A DNA stretch of 24,934 bases from Ettlia oleoabundans (Eukaryota > Chlorophyta > Chlorophyceae > Chlamydomonadales), in contig JAAMXP010001588.1 in the NCBI GenBank assembly GCA_019693395.1, forward strand, positions 1 through 24,934, in the 5' to 3' direction. Shown piece by piece: positions 1 to 9,489 of this stretch (positions are counted from its first letter, which is position 1; each line of letters begins with the position of its first letter). The notes below the pieces were generated by a model. It saw nothing but the letters and a program-made list of their open reading frames with translations. It did not search any database and was not told the DNA's origin. The position numbers and the translations under genes were made by a program.

Positions 1-477
1 GGGGGGAACGGACACAAGGTGATTTTGTCTTACAGAAACAAGCAGACCCAGCAGGCAAGGTGGAGATCAGAATGGCAGCATGCGAGCAAAGCCTCTGGTT
101 GGTCACAAACCGATTCATGAGCGCCATCTCAGCTGGTCACGCCTTGCCTGCTGCCAAACATAGCGAGCTCACCAAATCTGTCACCCCCCTTGTCCATCCC
201 CACCTCAAACGCTGCCTTGCTCGTGTCTGTGAGGTTGATGTGCCCCCGATTGCGGGGTGCTTAGTGGGAGTCCAGCAGAGGCACCTGCCTGCTCTGCGAC
301 AAGCTGGCGCGCCACACAAAACCGCCTGCAGGCGAAGGTGATGCGAGCAGGGTCGAAAGTTCCTCAACGTTTTTTCACCAGAACGATGGCAGAACCAGAC
401 TGATCAGGCGCAAAAGCGGACCTGATCCAACAGAACCGACGTACGCACACTGCCAACAGTACTACTGGCACCCACTA
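1..477. other. Unassigned left edge
   Basis: No exon could be supported here. It lies downstream of the minus-strand gene whose proposed stop is at 478-480. A TTACA at 30-34 reads TGTAA on the minus strand, but it is about 440 nt past that stop, far for a polyadenylation signal. The open frames present have no recognisable motif and no convincing splice sites. Confidence 0.3.
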
Positions 478-1823
478 CTAGGCTGGCCAGGGGTTAGTGG
501 GCGAGTTGTGAGGGGCCGGCAATCCATCAGGAAGTGTTTCAAGGAATGGCAGTTTGGGTGGACATGAGCCAGCTGCTGCACAGAATTGCAGCTGCAGCTG
601 GTACAGGACACACCTCCACCTCCCTTACCCGCCCTGCGTGAGCCGCCAGCAAAGGCGCTGACGTCCAGCCCCAGTCCGTCCCTGGCTACCACTGATGGCC
701 GGGGGCCGATCACCAGGGCTGCGGGGCCGTCAAACGTTGCCAGAGCATCGCAGCAAACGCCCAGGTGCCAGCGCAAAAAGCCTGCGGGCAGCCGAGAGGT
801 GGTCTTCGCATTTATGGCTAATCAAGAATAACGAGTGTGTTCTTGGGAGAAGTAGGGAGAGCGAGCAGTTTTGCCGTATGCTTAACACGTGGCGTGCTGG
901 AGAGCTTGGCTGCAGGCAGACAGAGTCAACGGGCGCCACAGGGCAGGTCCCAGAGCAGCTGAAGTGCATTGCCCCGGAGGGAACCCAGGCAGCACTGCCG
1001 CTCCAACCATCAGCTTGCCTCTAGATTCGTCGTTGCCCACTGAACAGCCCCTCGTGGTCAGTACACAGTACCAGCAGCGCCGTCATGACCACCAAACGCT
1101 GTCTGGGGGACACAGCACTGCTGGCAGCCAGCAAACTCACCGCCCATCCATCCACCCACCTCCATCATCATCCCTGAAGTAGCCCCCTTTGGTGGGGCGC
1201 ACCATTTGTAGCCGCAGCTTCACCACATAATAGTCCATGTCCCACTTGCCATGCAGCTGAGGCAATATCTGGCCGCTGATTGCGGTGCCCCCCCCTCCCA
1301 GCAGAAAGTTGCTGACGGTAAAGCCCGTGCGAGGCATGGCGCCCGGAAACTGCACCCTGGGCTGCCCCTGTTGGATAGGTGTCTCCCTGCATTATGGCAG
1401 CATGTGGAAATCAAATGGCATCGGCGCCTTCGTCCTGTACCTAACTGTTGGGGCCTGCAGCTTGCGCTTGCTGGGTGTGCCAACTCGCACGCGCTGAGGC
1501 AGCGGCGGCTGGCGGACTGGTGCCCCCACCTCTAATCGGCGGCTTGCGTCAATGGCCCCTGGGTGCCAGTAGCCCTCTAGAAGCCGCGCGCGCTGCACCT
1601 CGCTGCTGTCGAGGCAAGTGCTGAGGGCAGCACCCCCCGGCAACACGTTCGTGGTGTTTGCTCGCTGCGCTTTTCGAGACTTCAAGGGCAACACCACAAT
1701 AGTGCGCGCCGCCGAAGCGCTTTGAGTACATGGCACGCTCGTTCTTGGGGGAGACGAGAGGCCACGGGTGCTGTGCATGCTGGGCAGCACACTGGCAGCA
1801 CAGCAGTGTACTGCTGTGTACAC
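478..1823 (-). CDS. Spliced gene of unknown function
   Basis: The family is not recognised. The model rests on open frames joined by splice sites of matching phase. Exon A runs from an unresolved start (frame open from 1823; persuasive coding from about 1660) to 1441. Exon B is 1386-1160, exon C 781-629, exon D 575-478, ending in TAG. The A/B intron is only 54 nt, a multiple of three, and contains an in-frame TAA, so splicing is needed to keep the frame. Exon A has LLEGYWHPGAID, loosely like the Gly-Tyr-Trp region near the N-terminus of the SGNH gene at 12-14 kb. Exon B has FLLGGGGTAISGQILPQ and KWDMDYYVVKLRLQ; exon C has ALATFDGPAALVIGPRPSVV. These look like an ordered globular domain. Exon D is the least certain. 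Being next to the glycan-enzyme cluster is suggestive only. Confidence 0.4.
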
Positions 1824-2054
1824 ACAGGTGCCTCGGAGTACGAATTACCCGAGGAACTCTTACAACTGGGCGCGTGGTGTCCGCGTCTCGCTTGTGATAA
1901 CGATTCACGGGGCATGTATGTCGATTCGCGTGTGCTGTCCCGCCACTGGCGGCGACGGCAGCAGCTTTGTTTTACTACCTGGTGAGCCACTGTTATACAC
2001 TAAACAGTGCTGCCTGGACAGGGGTACAGTACTTGCGGAACCAGGGTTGCTACA

Positions 2055-2443
2055 GCTTGGCTTGCCGCCTCCCACCCAGAAACATTTGCCTCGTGGCTTA
2101 CCCGCTTAGTAGGGGAGGTGAACTCAGCATTGGATGCATCATATGATCAACCCCAAGGGGCCCTTATAATCCGCGATGTGCTCCACAGGGCTTGCTTCCC
2201 TCTTTCTTTTTTCCTAAAGGTACCAAGGTGCCGGGTTTATTCAAGGTGGCTGACTGCCTGGTCTATCTGTCTGCCTGTTGCGTGCAGGAGGTGGTGCGGG
2301 ATATCTGGCCCACTCTATCAGCCCTGCACCAGCGCCACCTGTTTGAGGCGGCGCTGTTTGCAGTGGCAAAAGGCGCCGGGCAGGGCCTGGGAGCGCGGTT
2401 GGCCGCCCTCTGCTCCGCCCTGTCGCCAACTGTCGGGCAGTGA
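2055..2443 (+). CDS. Possible 3' exons of an unrecognised gene
   Basis: Two or three stretches look coding but match no family I know. The first, about 2055-2180, follows a CTACAG acceptor and reads through HPETFASWLTRLVGEVNSAL. A short piece (GTKVPGLFK) at about 2220-2246 follows CCTAAAG and ends at a GT donor. It joins in phase 0 to a piece beginning after GTGCAG at 2288, which reads EVVRDIWPTLSALHQRHLFE and ends in TGA at 2441-2443. The amphipathic, Leu/Ala-rich character suggests helical repeats. The join between the first and second pieces has no clean donor, so the model is incomplete. The stop falls inside the first unit of a direct repeat. Confidence 0.3.
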
Positions 2444-2520
2444 GAATCCTCTCATGGCATTGGGGTGGCCGCCCTCTGCTCAGCCCTGTCACCAGCTGTG
2501 GGGGCAGCGAGAATCCTGTC
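2399..2520. repeat. Two-copy tandem repeat, about 66-nt period
   Basis: The segment at 2399-2450 recurs at 2465-2520 with scattered substitutions. Both contain tggccgccctctgctc and a gagaatcct box. The first unit overlaps the end of the proposed exon at 2288-2443, so the duplication may have supplied or altered that 3' end. Confidence 0.6.
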
Positions 2521-2830
2521 AAACTGGAGGTACAAGCTAAGCTCGGAGCCGGTTCTGTGGAGAGGGACTCCTGAGCTGTGCTGGACCCTGTTTCATTCCC
2601 GGATAGAAGATGGAATACGGTAGCTGATGTATTTATGAAGTTGCAGTCACATGTGAGATGTACACTCCACTCCACAAACAGGCGTCGCTCTTCTCCTCGT
2701 TCTTGCCGCTCCAAGTGTGTCGCCACTCGGGACACAGCCGCTGTGAAGCGCCCACATACCATCAGCATGTGGCATATGATGATATGTGGCCCCTGAGGCT
2801 CAATTGCTGCACTGCACCTGCAGGCTGTTC

Positions 2831-2852
2831 CTGCCCAGGCCGACCTGGGCAG
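2831..2852. repeat. Perfect 9-bp inverted repeat (hairpin)
   Basis: CTGCCCAGG and CCTGGGCAG are separated by four bases, giving a GC-rich stem. It abuts the left end of the direct repeat that starts at 2852. It is not followed by a T-run, and bacterial-type terminators are not expected in this genome. Confidence 0.5.
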
Positions 2853-3016
2853 GGGATCATGAGCCACCTGCAGCTCTGGCTGCTGGGTGGAGCGGTACCG
2901 CCGGTACAATCACATGGTCCACTGCATAGACACGGTGGTTATGCCCCACCAGGGATCATGAGCCACCTGCAGCTCTGGCTGCTCTGGCTGCAGGGTGGAG
3001 CGGTGCCGCCAGTATA
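2852..3016. repeat. Two-copy direct repeat, about 58-65 nt
   Basis: Unit 1 is about 2852-2909 and unit 2 about 2952-3016. Both run from a ggatcatgagccacctgcag box to a ggtggagcggt box. Unit 2 carries an extra short gctctggctg duplication. No coding function is visible. The repeats sit beside the hairpin and 0.3 kb from a transposase remnant, so this looks like a mobile-element or rearrangement zone. Confidence 0.65.
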
Positions 3017-3154
3017 ACTCCTGCAGCACAAGCATGCGGCAGTACAGCGGAGCACATGCGTCAAGTTGTTGCTGGTTGCTCGACAACGCTGCCAATCATC
3101 CTGCTTTGCTCTCGCCATTGCGGTATTTGCCCCGGACAGAAGTAACCCTTCACC

Positions 3155-3195
3155 CCCCCCCCACCCCCCACCCCCCCACACCCACATACATACAT
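3155..3195. repeat. C/CA-rich low-complexity tract
   Basis: A run of C-homopolymers broken by A, ending in CACACCCACATACATAC. It is simple sequence with no coding potential, about 150 nt left of the transposase remnant. Confidence 0.7.
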
Positions 3196-3305
3196 TCTTT
3201 TCACTTGAAACATTGCAGCAACTTCTGATTATGAAGGGTCTCAGGGTCTCACTCACCCTGTCCAGGTCTTGCCCATGAGGTAACCGAACCCGGACCCGGA
3301 AATTT

Positions 3306-3538
3306 AACGTATTTTCCAATCCACCCAAACTGCTGATCTTGGCCCATTTGAAGATCAACCGCAACAACCGCTACCCCCTGCCGCCCAACAGCCCTGACAT
3401 GCACCGAGTGGTGGAGCGGTGCATTGGCAGGCTGAAGGGCAAGTATCAGGATTGGCTGTATGACAGCCCCGCCAAGCGCACCATGGAAGAGTACCGCAGG
3501 CAGCTTAAACGTATTTTCCAATCCACCCAAATTGCTGA
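3306..3538. repeat. Pair of 30-nt direct repeats, one inside the transposase remnant
   Basis: The segment at about 3306-3335 (core cgtattttccaatccaccca) recurs at about 3508-3538 with one or two mismatches. The right copy lies in the transposase frame and encodes RIFQSTQIAE. The left copy sits just upstream in a different frame. This looks like an internal duplication or rearrangement of the element rather than target-site duplications. Confidence 0.65.
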
Positions 3539-3629
3539 AGTGATTGATAAGGACGTGCAGACGCTTCCCACACTGTTCAAATATAATGTTGACCACAATG
3601 GGGACTGGCCTCCCAAGGACCAGCTTTGA
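3339..3629 (+). mobile_element. DDE-transposase C-terminal remnant (Tc1/mariner- or IS630-like)
   Basis: A 96-codon open frame ends in TGA at 3627-3629. Its first third holds YPLPPNSPDMHRVVERC followed by IGRLKGKYQDW. This resembles the 'PPnSPDlNpiE' segment around the third catalytic acid of Tc1/mariner and IS630 transposases, though the usual N-P-I-E is replaced by H-R-V-V-E. The rest, through TLPTLFKYNVDHNGDWPP, resembles the C-terminal tail of such proteins. The N-terminal helix-turn-helix and first two catalytic acids are absent upstream, where repeats begin, so this is a fragment unlikely to be active alone. It could also be an exon of a host gene derived from a transposase. Confidence 0.55.
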
Positions 3630-4427
3630 ATCTTTCATGCTTTGCCGCCGCCACTCCCAGCGAGCCGGCCGAACACCCAGCCACACTTGCCTGCCGGCTT
3701 GCCCTTTCCTTTCTTGCTTTGCTTCCTCCCTTGGTACTTGCTCCCAGCTTTGACCACACCTGCAATTGAAAGGTAACAACGTCACAGTTTAGCAACAGCA
3801 AAGGTGCCAGCTGGCGGGGGCGCCATTGGGGGGGGCGTGACGTGCAGCCTGCCTTCTAGGGTTAAGGTGTGGGACCTGAGGCATCCTGGCATGCATGCGA
3901 ATTCCTGACTACTAAAACTAACATTGCCCAAAACTCAACCCCATCTCTCCACGTCTGTGGCCCTGGATGAGTTGCCACACACAGGCACAGGCGGCAGCTT
4001 CCAGCAGCGCAGGCGGGTGGCTGGCGGCAGCGTCGCAAATCAAGCAGGAGCAACCATCGCGCCAGTGCCCCCCAGCATCGACAAGCGCACACATTACTGT
4101 TGTTACTAATGCGGGGACTCCTTATTTAAATGTGCGTTGCAGGGTTCAAAACCGGACTCGAAGGCATGTTCGATGGTGATGGGCGGCCAGCAGCGGCATG
4201 TGTGAGTGTCACGGACTGCAACCCATCTGAGGTGTTTCGTACTAGAGTAAGGATCAAAAGCACCAGGGGTTTCATATAGGTTCTTGGCGTGCTTACCATG
4301 ACAATCGACCGATGCTGACCGACTGGTCCAACCAAAACCCTCCGAAACTTGGGTCGATAAGGGGTGTATCGATGTTCTGAAAAATTTGCGAAGTGTGAAG
4401 CAAGTCCAGCGCCTCTCTCTGTCTCAC
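3630..4427. other. No supported gene; 3' flank of truncated methyltransferase
   Basis: This should contain the C-terminal exons of the minus-strand methyltransferase ending at 4428, but no frame has the expected motifs (the acidic 'DVLEH'-type motif or the late beta strands). A candidate exon at about 4295-4375 on minus (IDPSFGGFWLDQSVSIG) is bounded by a TTTTTCAG acceptor and a GTAAGC donor and is in phase, but it does not look like a methyltransferase. The segment separates that gene from the transposase remnant. Confidence 0.4.
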
Positions 4428-5786
4428 CGCTGAGAATACCAAATCAAACTGCCAATCTGCAGCCATGGGGGCCAGCACGCACTGCAAGACTTGTGTTAGT
4501 CAATGAGGCAAAGGGTGCCACCTTCACACTTTTCAAGCCATATGCGCCACAGATTCAGAATTGGCCAGAATTCCAAATAGCTGCAGTATTGCTTGGGAAA
4601 AATACAGCAGCACCACCACAATCTTAAGCGAGGCGCAGCAGGCATGCACGCCATGGCAGCCAGGTTGCCGACCGCTGCTTCTCAACCCATGCCCATGGGA
4701 GTGGCTCCCTTCCGTTGCCCTGCCAGCCAGCAACCCACCCTGATATGGCAGATTTGTGAGAGAGCCTTGCTCAACGTGCCCTGACTTGAGCAGGTCGGGT
4801 GCATCCCGCTCCAGAACCGCCTGCGATAGCTCTATGCCCCACGCCGACTTGCCGCGAAGCTGCATGGCTCGTACAATACCGCCGTTTCCTGCAGTTGTAT
4901 GAGAGCCGGCACAGCTCGCAGCATGAGCAGATGCTGATGGGAGCGGCTTCTGTGCGTTGGGAGGACGCCGTAACAATGACCACAGTGGCAGCCAGTTCCT
5001 GAGGCGATAGCTGCCCATTCAACTGTGCATCTAGCAGCGCTAGATAGATGGATGCGCCCCAGCAAGCATGTGGGTTGGCAACTCCTGGGCTAGCAGCCTG
5101 TCCATATGCCACCCCACGAGCAGCACCCACCTGTGCCTGCATCCAACACAGTGTCAAACTCCAGCCGCCCTACAACGTCACCCACAAACCGGCAGCCCCA
5201 GCAGCTGGATTTCTGGTAGCCCTTGCCTGTCCACCTGCAGGTTGAGAGGCGGGTTGTGTTTGGCCATGTGTGGTTTTGCTGGCATTATTACCAGCTATTT
5301 GTTATGCTGCACCATCACACATAAGCGCTGCAGGCGAGCGTTTAAAAGCAGGCAAGAGGATAGGAACTTGATGTCCTTAAAGCAGCTCACATTTTATCGA
5401 AAAAAGCCTGGTTTGGGTTGGTGACGGCCTGGAAACCTGGCCGCCGCCGCGGCACCCAGGATTGGTTGATGCGCTGCTTGCTGGCTGTGGTGCCAGCTAC
5501 CACATCATAATCCAAGTCTACTTGGGAATCAAACGAGGTGGAGGCTGACCCGCTGCCGTCGGCGGTGCTGGCGACCCCAGCCCCAGCGCCGCCAACCGCT
5601 GTCTCCGCCACTGGCTTGCTGTCCGTGCTTGAGGGGTGCCCTTTGCCGTTGGAAGACATGCGCTGTCCCATCAAGAACGAGGCGATGGCCAGCCACACCA
5701 CGAAAACAGCCTGAAACAGTTGCTGCCGGCGCAAGGGTGCCCCGACGAGGGCCTCGCCGGCGTGGGGAGTCTGGCATTACAACCAT
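4428..5786 (-). pseudogene. Membrane-anchored SAM-dependent methyltransferase, apparently truncated
   Basis: Exons in transcript order are 5786-5391, 5234-5131, 4888-4739 and 4456-4428 (29 nt), with all intron phases matching. Exon 1 gives a short basic N-terminus and one hydrophobic segment (LFQAVFVVWLAIASFLMG), typical of a type II Golgi or ER anchor, then a Ser/Ala/Gly-rich stem. Exons 2-3 join to give VLDAGTGNGGIVRAMQLRG, the glycine-rich SAM-binding motif I, then AWGIELSQAVLERDAPDLL with the acidic Glu of the next strand, and GSLTNLPYQ. Exon 4 adds DWQFDLVFSA, the motif-II strand. The expected C-terminal half could not be found. Exon 1 also needs a one-base correction in a CCC run near 5735 to connect the basic start (ATG at 5784-5786, or 5775-5777) to the anchor. 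The substrate is unknown; a glycan O-methyltransferase role is inferred from the anchor and neighbours. Confidence 0.6.
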
Positions 5787-6350
5787 CGTGTCTATGTAGA
5801 TGAACAGCAAGGGCTTGCACTGAGGAAACAGCAGAGTCACATCAACGCCACGCTGGCAAACGGTGCACCGGTGTACACCGGTGTCCTCAAGTCAAGACCT
5901 GGTAGCTGGCATTGCGGTCGAATGGGCCCTCCAATGTGCTAGGGTTGGGTGGCGTTGGGTCCTATTAGCCTGCCACTTGAACCAGATGGAAACATGAACA
6001 GAAAATCCCATGGGCTGCAGTTGGCGCCTGCTGCAGTTTCAAGAGTGCTTGTTGTGACCGCGGGGTGGTGGCTGTTGGCTAAGAGCCCCAGGCGCGACCG
6101 TGGGCATTTGTCGCTCCCGCTGCTGCTCCCGCTGCCGGAGCGCCGGCTTGAGCGGCTCGTGTTTCCAGACAATGGTGGGTTCTGCACGCTGACTGGTTGC
6201 CTACCGCTAACTATACTGCTGCAATCACCACGACAGCGTGTTCAATGTCATGGAGCCCCGTAATGCACCCATGACCAGGCTTGCCTCACAAACCGTCTGT
6301 CGGCAACTGGCGTGCGTTGATTGATGGTGACGTTCATCATGTGCAGGTAA
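5787..6350. other. Intergenic region between divergent genes
   Basis: This lies between the start of the minus-strand methyltransferase and the first recognisable exon of the plus-strand PC-esterase copy 1, so both promoters should be here. The first exon of copy 1, which should encode a membrane anchor like that of copy 2, was not found. Open frames at 5939-6263 on both strands are Ser/Gly- or Leu/Pro-rich and unconvincing. Confidence 0.3.
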
Positions 6351-8658
6351 CATAAGCCCTGGTCAAGATGGCAATGGCAGCAGCAATACGACCTCGATAC
6401 AGACCACAGTGGAGAGTTCTCGGCAGGTTGCTCAGCAGGCCACGGGCCAGGCCAAAGTGGAGGGGCACTCTCTGCCAGCAGCAGCAACCAAGCTGCGCGC
6501 TGGAGATGTGCTTTTGGTGCAGAATGTGACACCACACACAGAGCAGCCAGCAGTAGACGGCACTCAAAGGGGCAATGCAACCAGATTGGCTGAGAGCCAG
6601 CGCACTTTAAAAGTCACCGACAACTTGGAGGAGTAGGCCAATGCCCCTCAAGCCTCCATTTTCCAGGCGCCCTGGTCTCAATGTCGACTGCATCCCAACA
6701 GTAAGCAGGGGACCTCACGGTTAACTCTGATTGTTCTGTGGCTGCAAGCTAATCGTGATAGGCCTTTTCCACATTTGCCTCTGTGGATTTGGCGACACCA
6801 ATCCTTGTCTGCCCTGCTGCTTGCAGGCACCGTGCAGATGCCACATGCCACAATAAATGCCAGCTCCATGCCCTTCCTGTTTGACACATCAACCATGCCC
6901 ACGCTTGACGCCGCTTGCGCGCACTGCCCCGCCAACGAGCCCCAGGCCATGGCACCCTGCTGCGGTGTCTGCGTGTTTTCCAAGCGACGCTGCTCGGACT
7001 TCTACCCGGGAGAGCAGCGGTCCAAGGGCGTTGCCCGCCACCTGATGCAAACCGGGTTTGCGCTGAGGGTGGGCTGGGAGCAGCTGATGATGGAGATGTG
7101 CAGGCACAAGCTTTGTTTCAGCCTGCTTCGACTTTGCGCATCTGCGCTTGGCAGTGGTTCTCCAGTGTTGCTGCAATGCTGCCAATGCGCCAAGCAAAGT
7201 CACCATTGCCTGCCGGTTGATCACCAACGCATGATGCAGGCCTTCACGCCTTGCGAGCTGTTCCAGCGCATTCGTGGCCGCACGTTGTGGTTCATGGGCG
7301 ACAGCCAAACGTGGAACTTGTACTACGCAGCCGAGTGCTTCGTGCGAGAGTTTGCACCATCGCTGCACCGCAAGTGAGCCATGTCGCACCCCTGCTGCCC
7401 GTTGTGGCCCAATCACTCTCTCCCGTCCCCTTTCAGCCAGATGGATGAACATGGCGCTGCATGAGTGCAGGCCGCCCATTGCTTTGGAGGAAAGCCATAA
7501 GCTGATCACGGTGCGGGCGCCGGTGCCCTACCCACCAATCTGCTTGGAGCTTGTGCTGGGCACCCGTGTGTGTGTCGTGCGGGTTGATGGGGTCAAGGTT
7601 TTCACAGATACGGTGCGCCTCTCTGTGGGTATATGTGCGTACATATGCGACATTAGAGGACGCAGCGCTTTGCATGGCCTGGCTAGCATGTTGGAATCTT
7701 GTCACGCCTGCATTGGGTGACAGCTGTCAAAGTGTGTTGTGTGATTTTGCAGGTAATCCCTAAGCCTCAGGTATTTGTGCCAGGCTTCAAGAACGATTTA
7801 CTAGTGTACAACTTTGGGTGAGCGGCAGCTATACAGTGTGATTCTACCGTCACAGCTGGGGCAGTGCTGAAGCAACTGTCAGGATCCTCTTTTGAGAGCC
7901 GCCTAGCTGTCACCAACACAAGACATGCAGCAACCAGGCTGTGCTCTGCGTACTGCTCTATGTAACCCCATGAACCTGTTGCAGGCTGCATTACCCAAAC
8001 CCTGCTTGGAGCAAGAACACAGTCCACAAGAGCCCTCTTGCGCAAGCCATCCAGCGGCTGGCAGCTTGGCGGCAGCAGCGGTTAAGTGAGCTGCCAGCCT
8101 TCACCTGGATGAACACACCCGTGCAGGTGACCAGCCACTGCTGCAATGCTGGGTAGCTAATGATGGTTCGTCAGCTGTGAGCACAAAAAGCTACCTTTGG
8201 GGTCTGCTGAAAGCCCCGATAGACTAGCACTAGTGTTTCTCAAGTGGCACACTTTTTACTGCTGCTGGCCATTTCAAGTGCCTGCCAGTGCCGCTTCTGC
8301 CATCCCCATTGCAGCACTTCAAGACGCAAGATGGCTCCTGGTCTGGGGGCCCAAAGCCTTTCACCTGCGCACCCTTGGATGCCTGGCCAAGGGTGACCCA
8401 GGAGTGCTTTCTGGCGGCCCCTTCAATGCTGCTGTTGCGGCGCTGCTACCCTCAATCGCAAATGCACACTTGAACACCTGGAATGCCACAGCCTCGCTTT
8501 GGCGCACGCATTGGCCTGATGAGTGCAGTCCCTGGTGCCACCCGTCCGCCTATCAGCTCTGGATTTACCTGCTGAATGGCGTCCTGCAGCGCAGGCCGCT
8601 GGGCAATAAGGTGCAAGTAACTGGCCCTCCCACAGCCCTGCCAGGAGGCAAGTCATGA
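6351..8658 (+). pseudogene. PC-esterase/TBL-like SGNH protein, copy 1 (degenerate)
   Basis: Members of this family transfer or remove acyl groups on cell-wall or surface glycans in the secretory pathway. Exons: stem exon about 6351-6700; 6827-7019 (3' boundary unsure); 7240-7373; 7441-7612; 7753-7817; 7985-8126; 8315-8658. The second has a Cys-rich block (CCGVCVFSKRRCSDFYPG). The third has FTPCELFQRIRG then FMGDSQTWNLYY, the GDS nucleophile motif. Exon 5 plus exon 6 give LVYNFGLHYPNPAW. The last exon has DECSPWCHPSAYQLW, matching the family's C-terminal D-x-x-H-W-C block. It aligns exon by exon with copy 2 (exon 5 is 65 nt in both). Lesions: an in-frame TAG at 6634-6636 where copy 2 has Trp, a one-base loss at 8384-8391, and Pro in place of the catalytic His. 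No membrane-anchor exon was found. Likely a pseudogene unless the sequence is wrong. Confidence 0.65.
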
Positions 8659-9489
8659 GCTGCCTGGCAATCCTATAATCCACTTATTACACGCTGTACT
8701 CCACAGAAGCGGTTTTTAAAAGCTTTTGCAATCAGATTTGTTGATCACTGGATACTAAGTAAACATTTGCCTTTGCAGAGCCTCAATTCTCTCTTGAGGC
8801 GGCATCTGCTGTTTTGCCGGCCCTACGTGCTGCTCTTCCTTCTGTTTCCTGGTGCCTATCGCAATGTTCGCACGTGCCTGTTGTCGTTGCCTTTACAAGC
8901 ATACTCTTGCGAACACACAAGAGGCTCTGCTTTAGTATGCTGCTGTTTGTGGCGGGTGCTGCTACAACTGCTGCGGACTGGGAAGGTCCCAACAGGCGCG
9001 CTGTTGTCATGCCCAACAGCACACAGATCCCGGCCCAACTTCACCACATTCAGGCCTGGTGAGCACAAATGGCATGATCCCCAGAGTTTCCGTAAACACT
9101 GGCCATTATGCAAAGCAACACTGATTTGGCAGTGGCATGAGCACGCAGCTGGCGCCCCATGGTGTCACCTGCCCTTACTGTAAATGTTTGCATGATGATT
9201 CGTGTCCCTGGCAACAATGCCTGGAAGCATGCTTGTCTAGCATGTCATGTATGCCGCGTGGCAACACTCCAGCTAGTGCCCCTTATCATTCCTCTAATCA
9301 TTGCCATCACACGTGCTAGCCATATCGTCAAAGCTGCCCTTGACATTCATAAGTGCAGAGGGCTAAGCAGACGTCCACGGCCACGGTGGCACAGGGTTGC
9401 TCCTGTTTATTGGGAAGCTAGTGCTGTTGTGCAAGCTTTCCAAGCCAACATGAAGTTTGCAAGTTTGTGCTTGCCATGACGTTCCCAAA
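8659..9489. other. Spacer between the two PC-esterase copies
   Basis: No complete gene. One candidate exon at 8937-9058 on plus starts with ATG, reads MLLFVAGAATTAADWEGP and ends at a good GTGAGC donor. It could be a stray or alternative first exon, but no partner was found. A TGTAA at about 9178-9182 is 520 nt past the stop of copy 1. The promoter of copy 2 presumably lies in the right half. Confidence 0.25.

Noticed and set aside
1387..1440. Apparent in-frame TAA in the unknown gene at 0.5-1.8 kb
   Set aside because: A 54-nt GT-AG intron with matching phase removes it, so it is not counted as a lesion.
2241..2909. 222-codon open frame on minus
   Set aside because: Composition is Arg/Pro/Thr-rich with no motif, and it spans the direct repeat and the opposite-strand candidate exon. 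Likely a chance open frame in GC-rich DNA.
2852..3016. CRISPR-like direct repeats
   Set aside because: Only two imperfect copies, in a eukaryotic locus without cas genes; simple duplication explains them.
6889..7509. 206-codon open frame on minus
   Set aside because: Antisense to the GDS and Cys-rich exons of PC-esterase copy 1; no recognisable domain.
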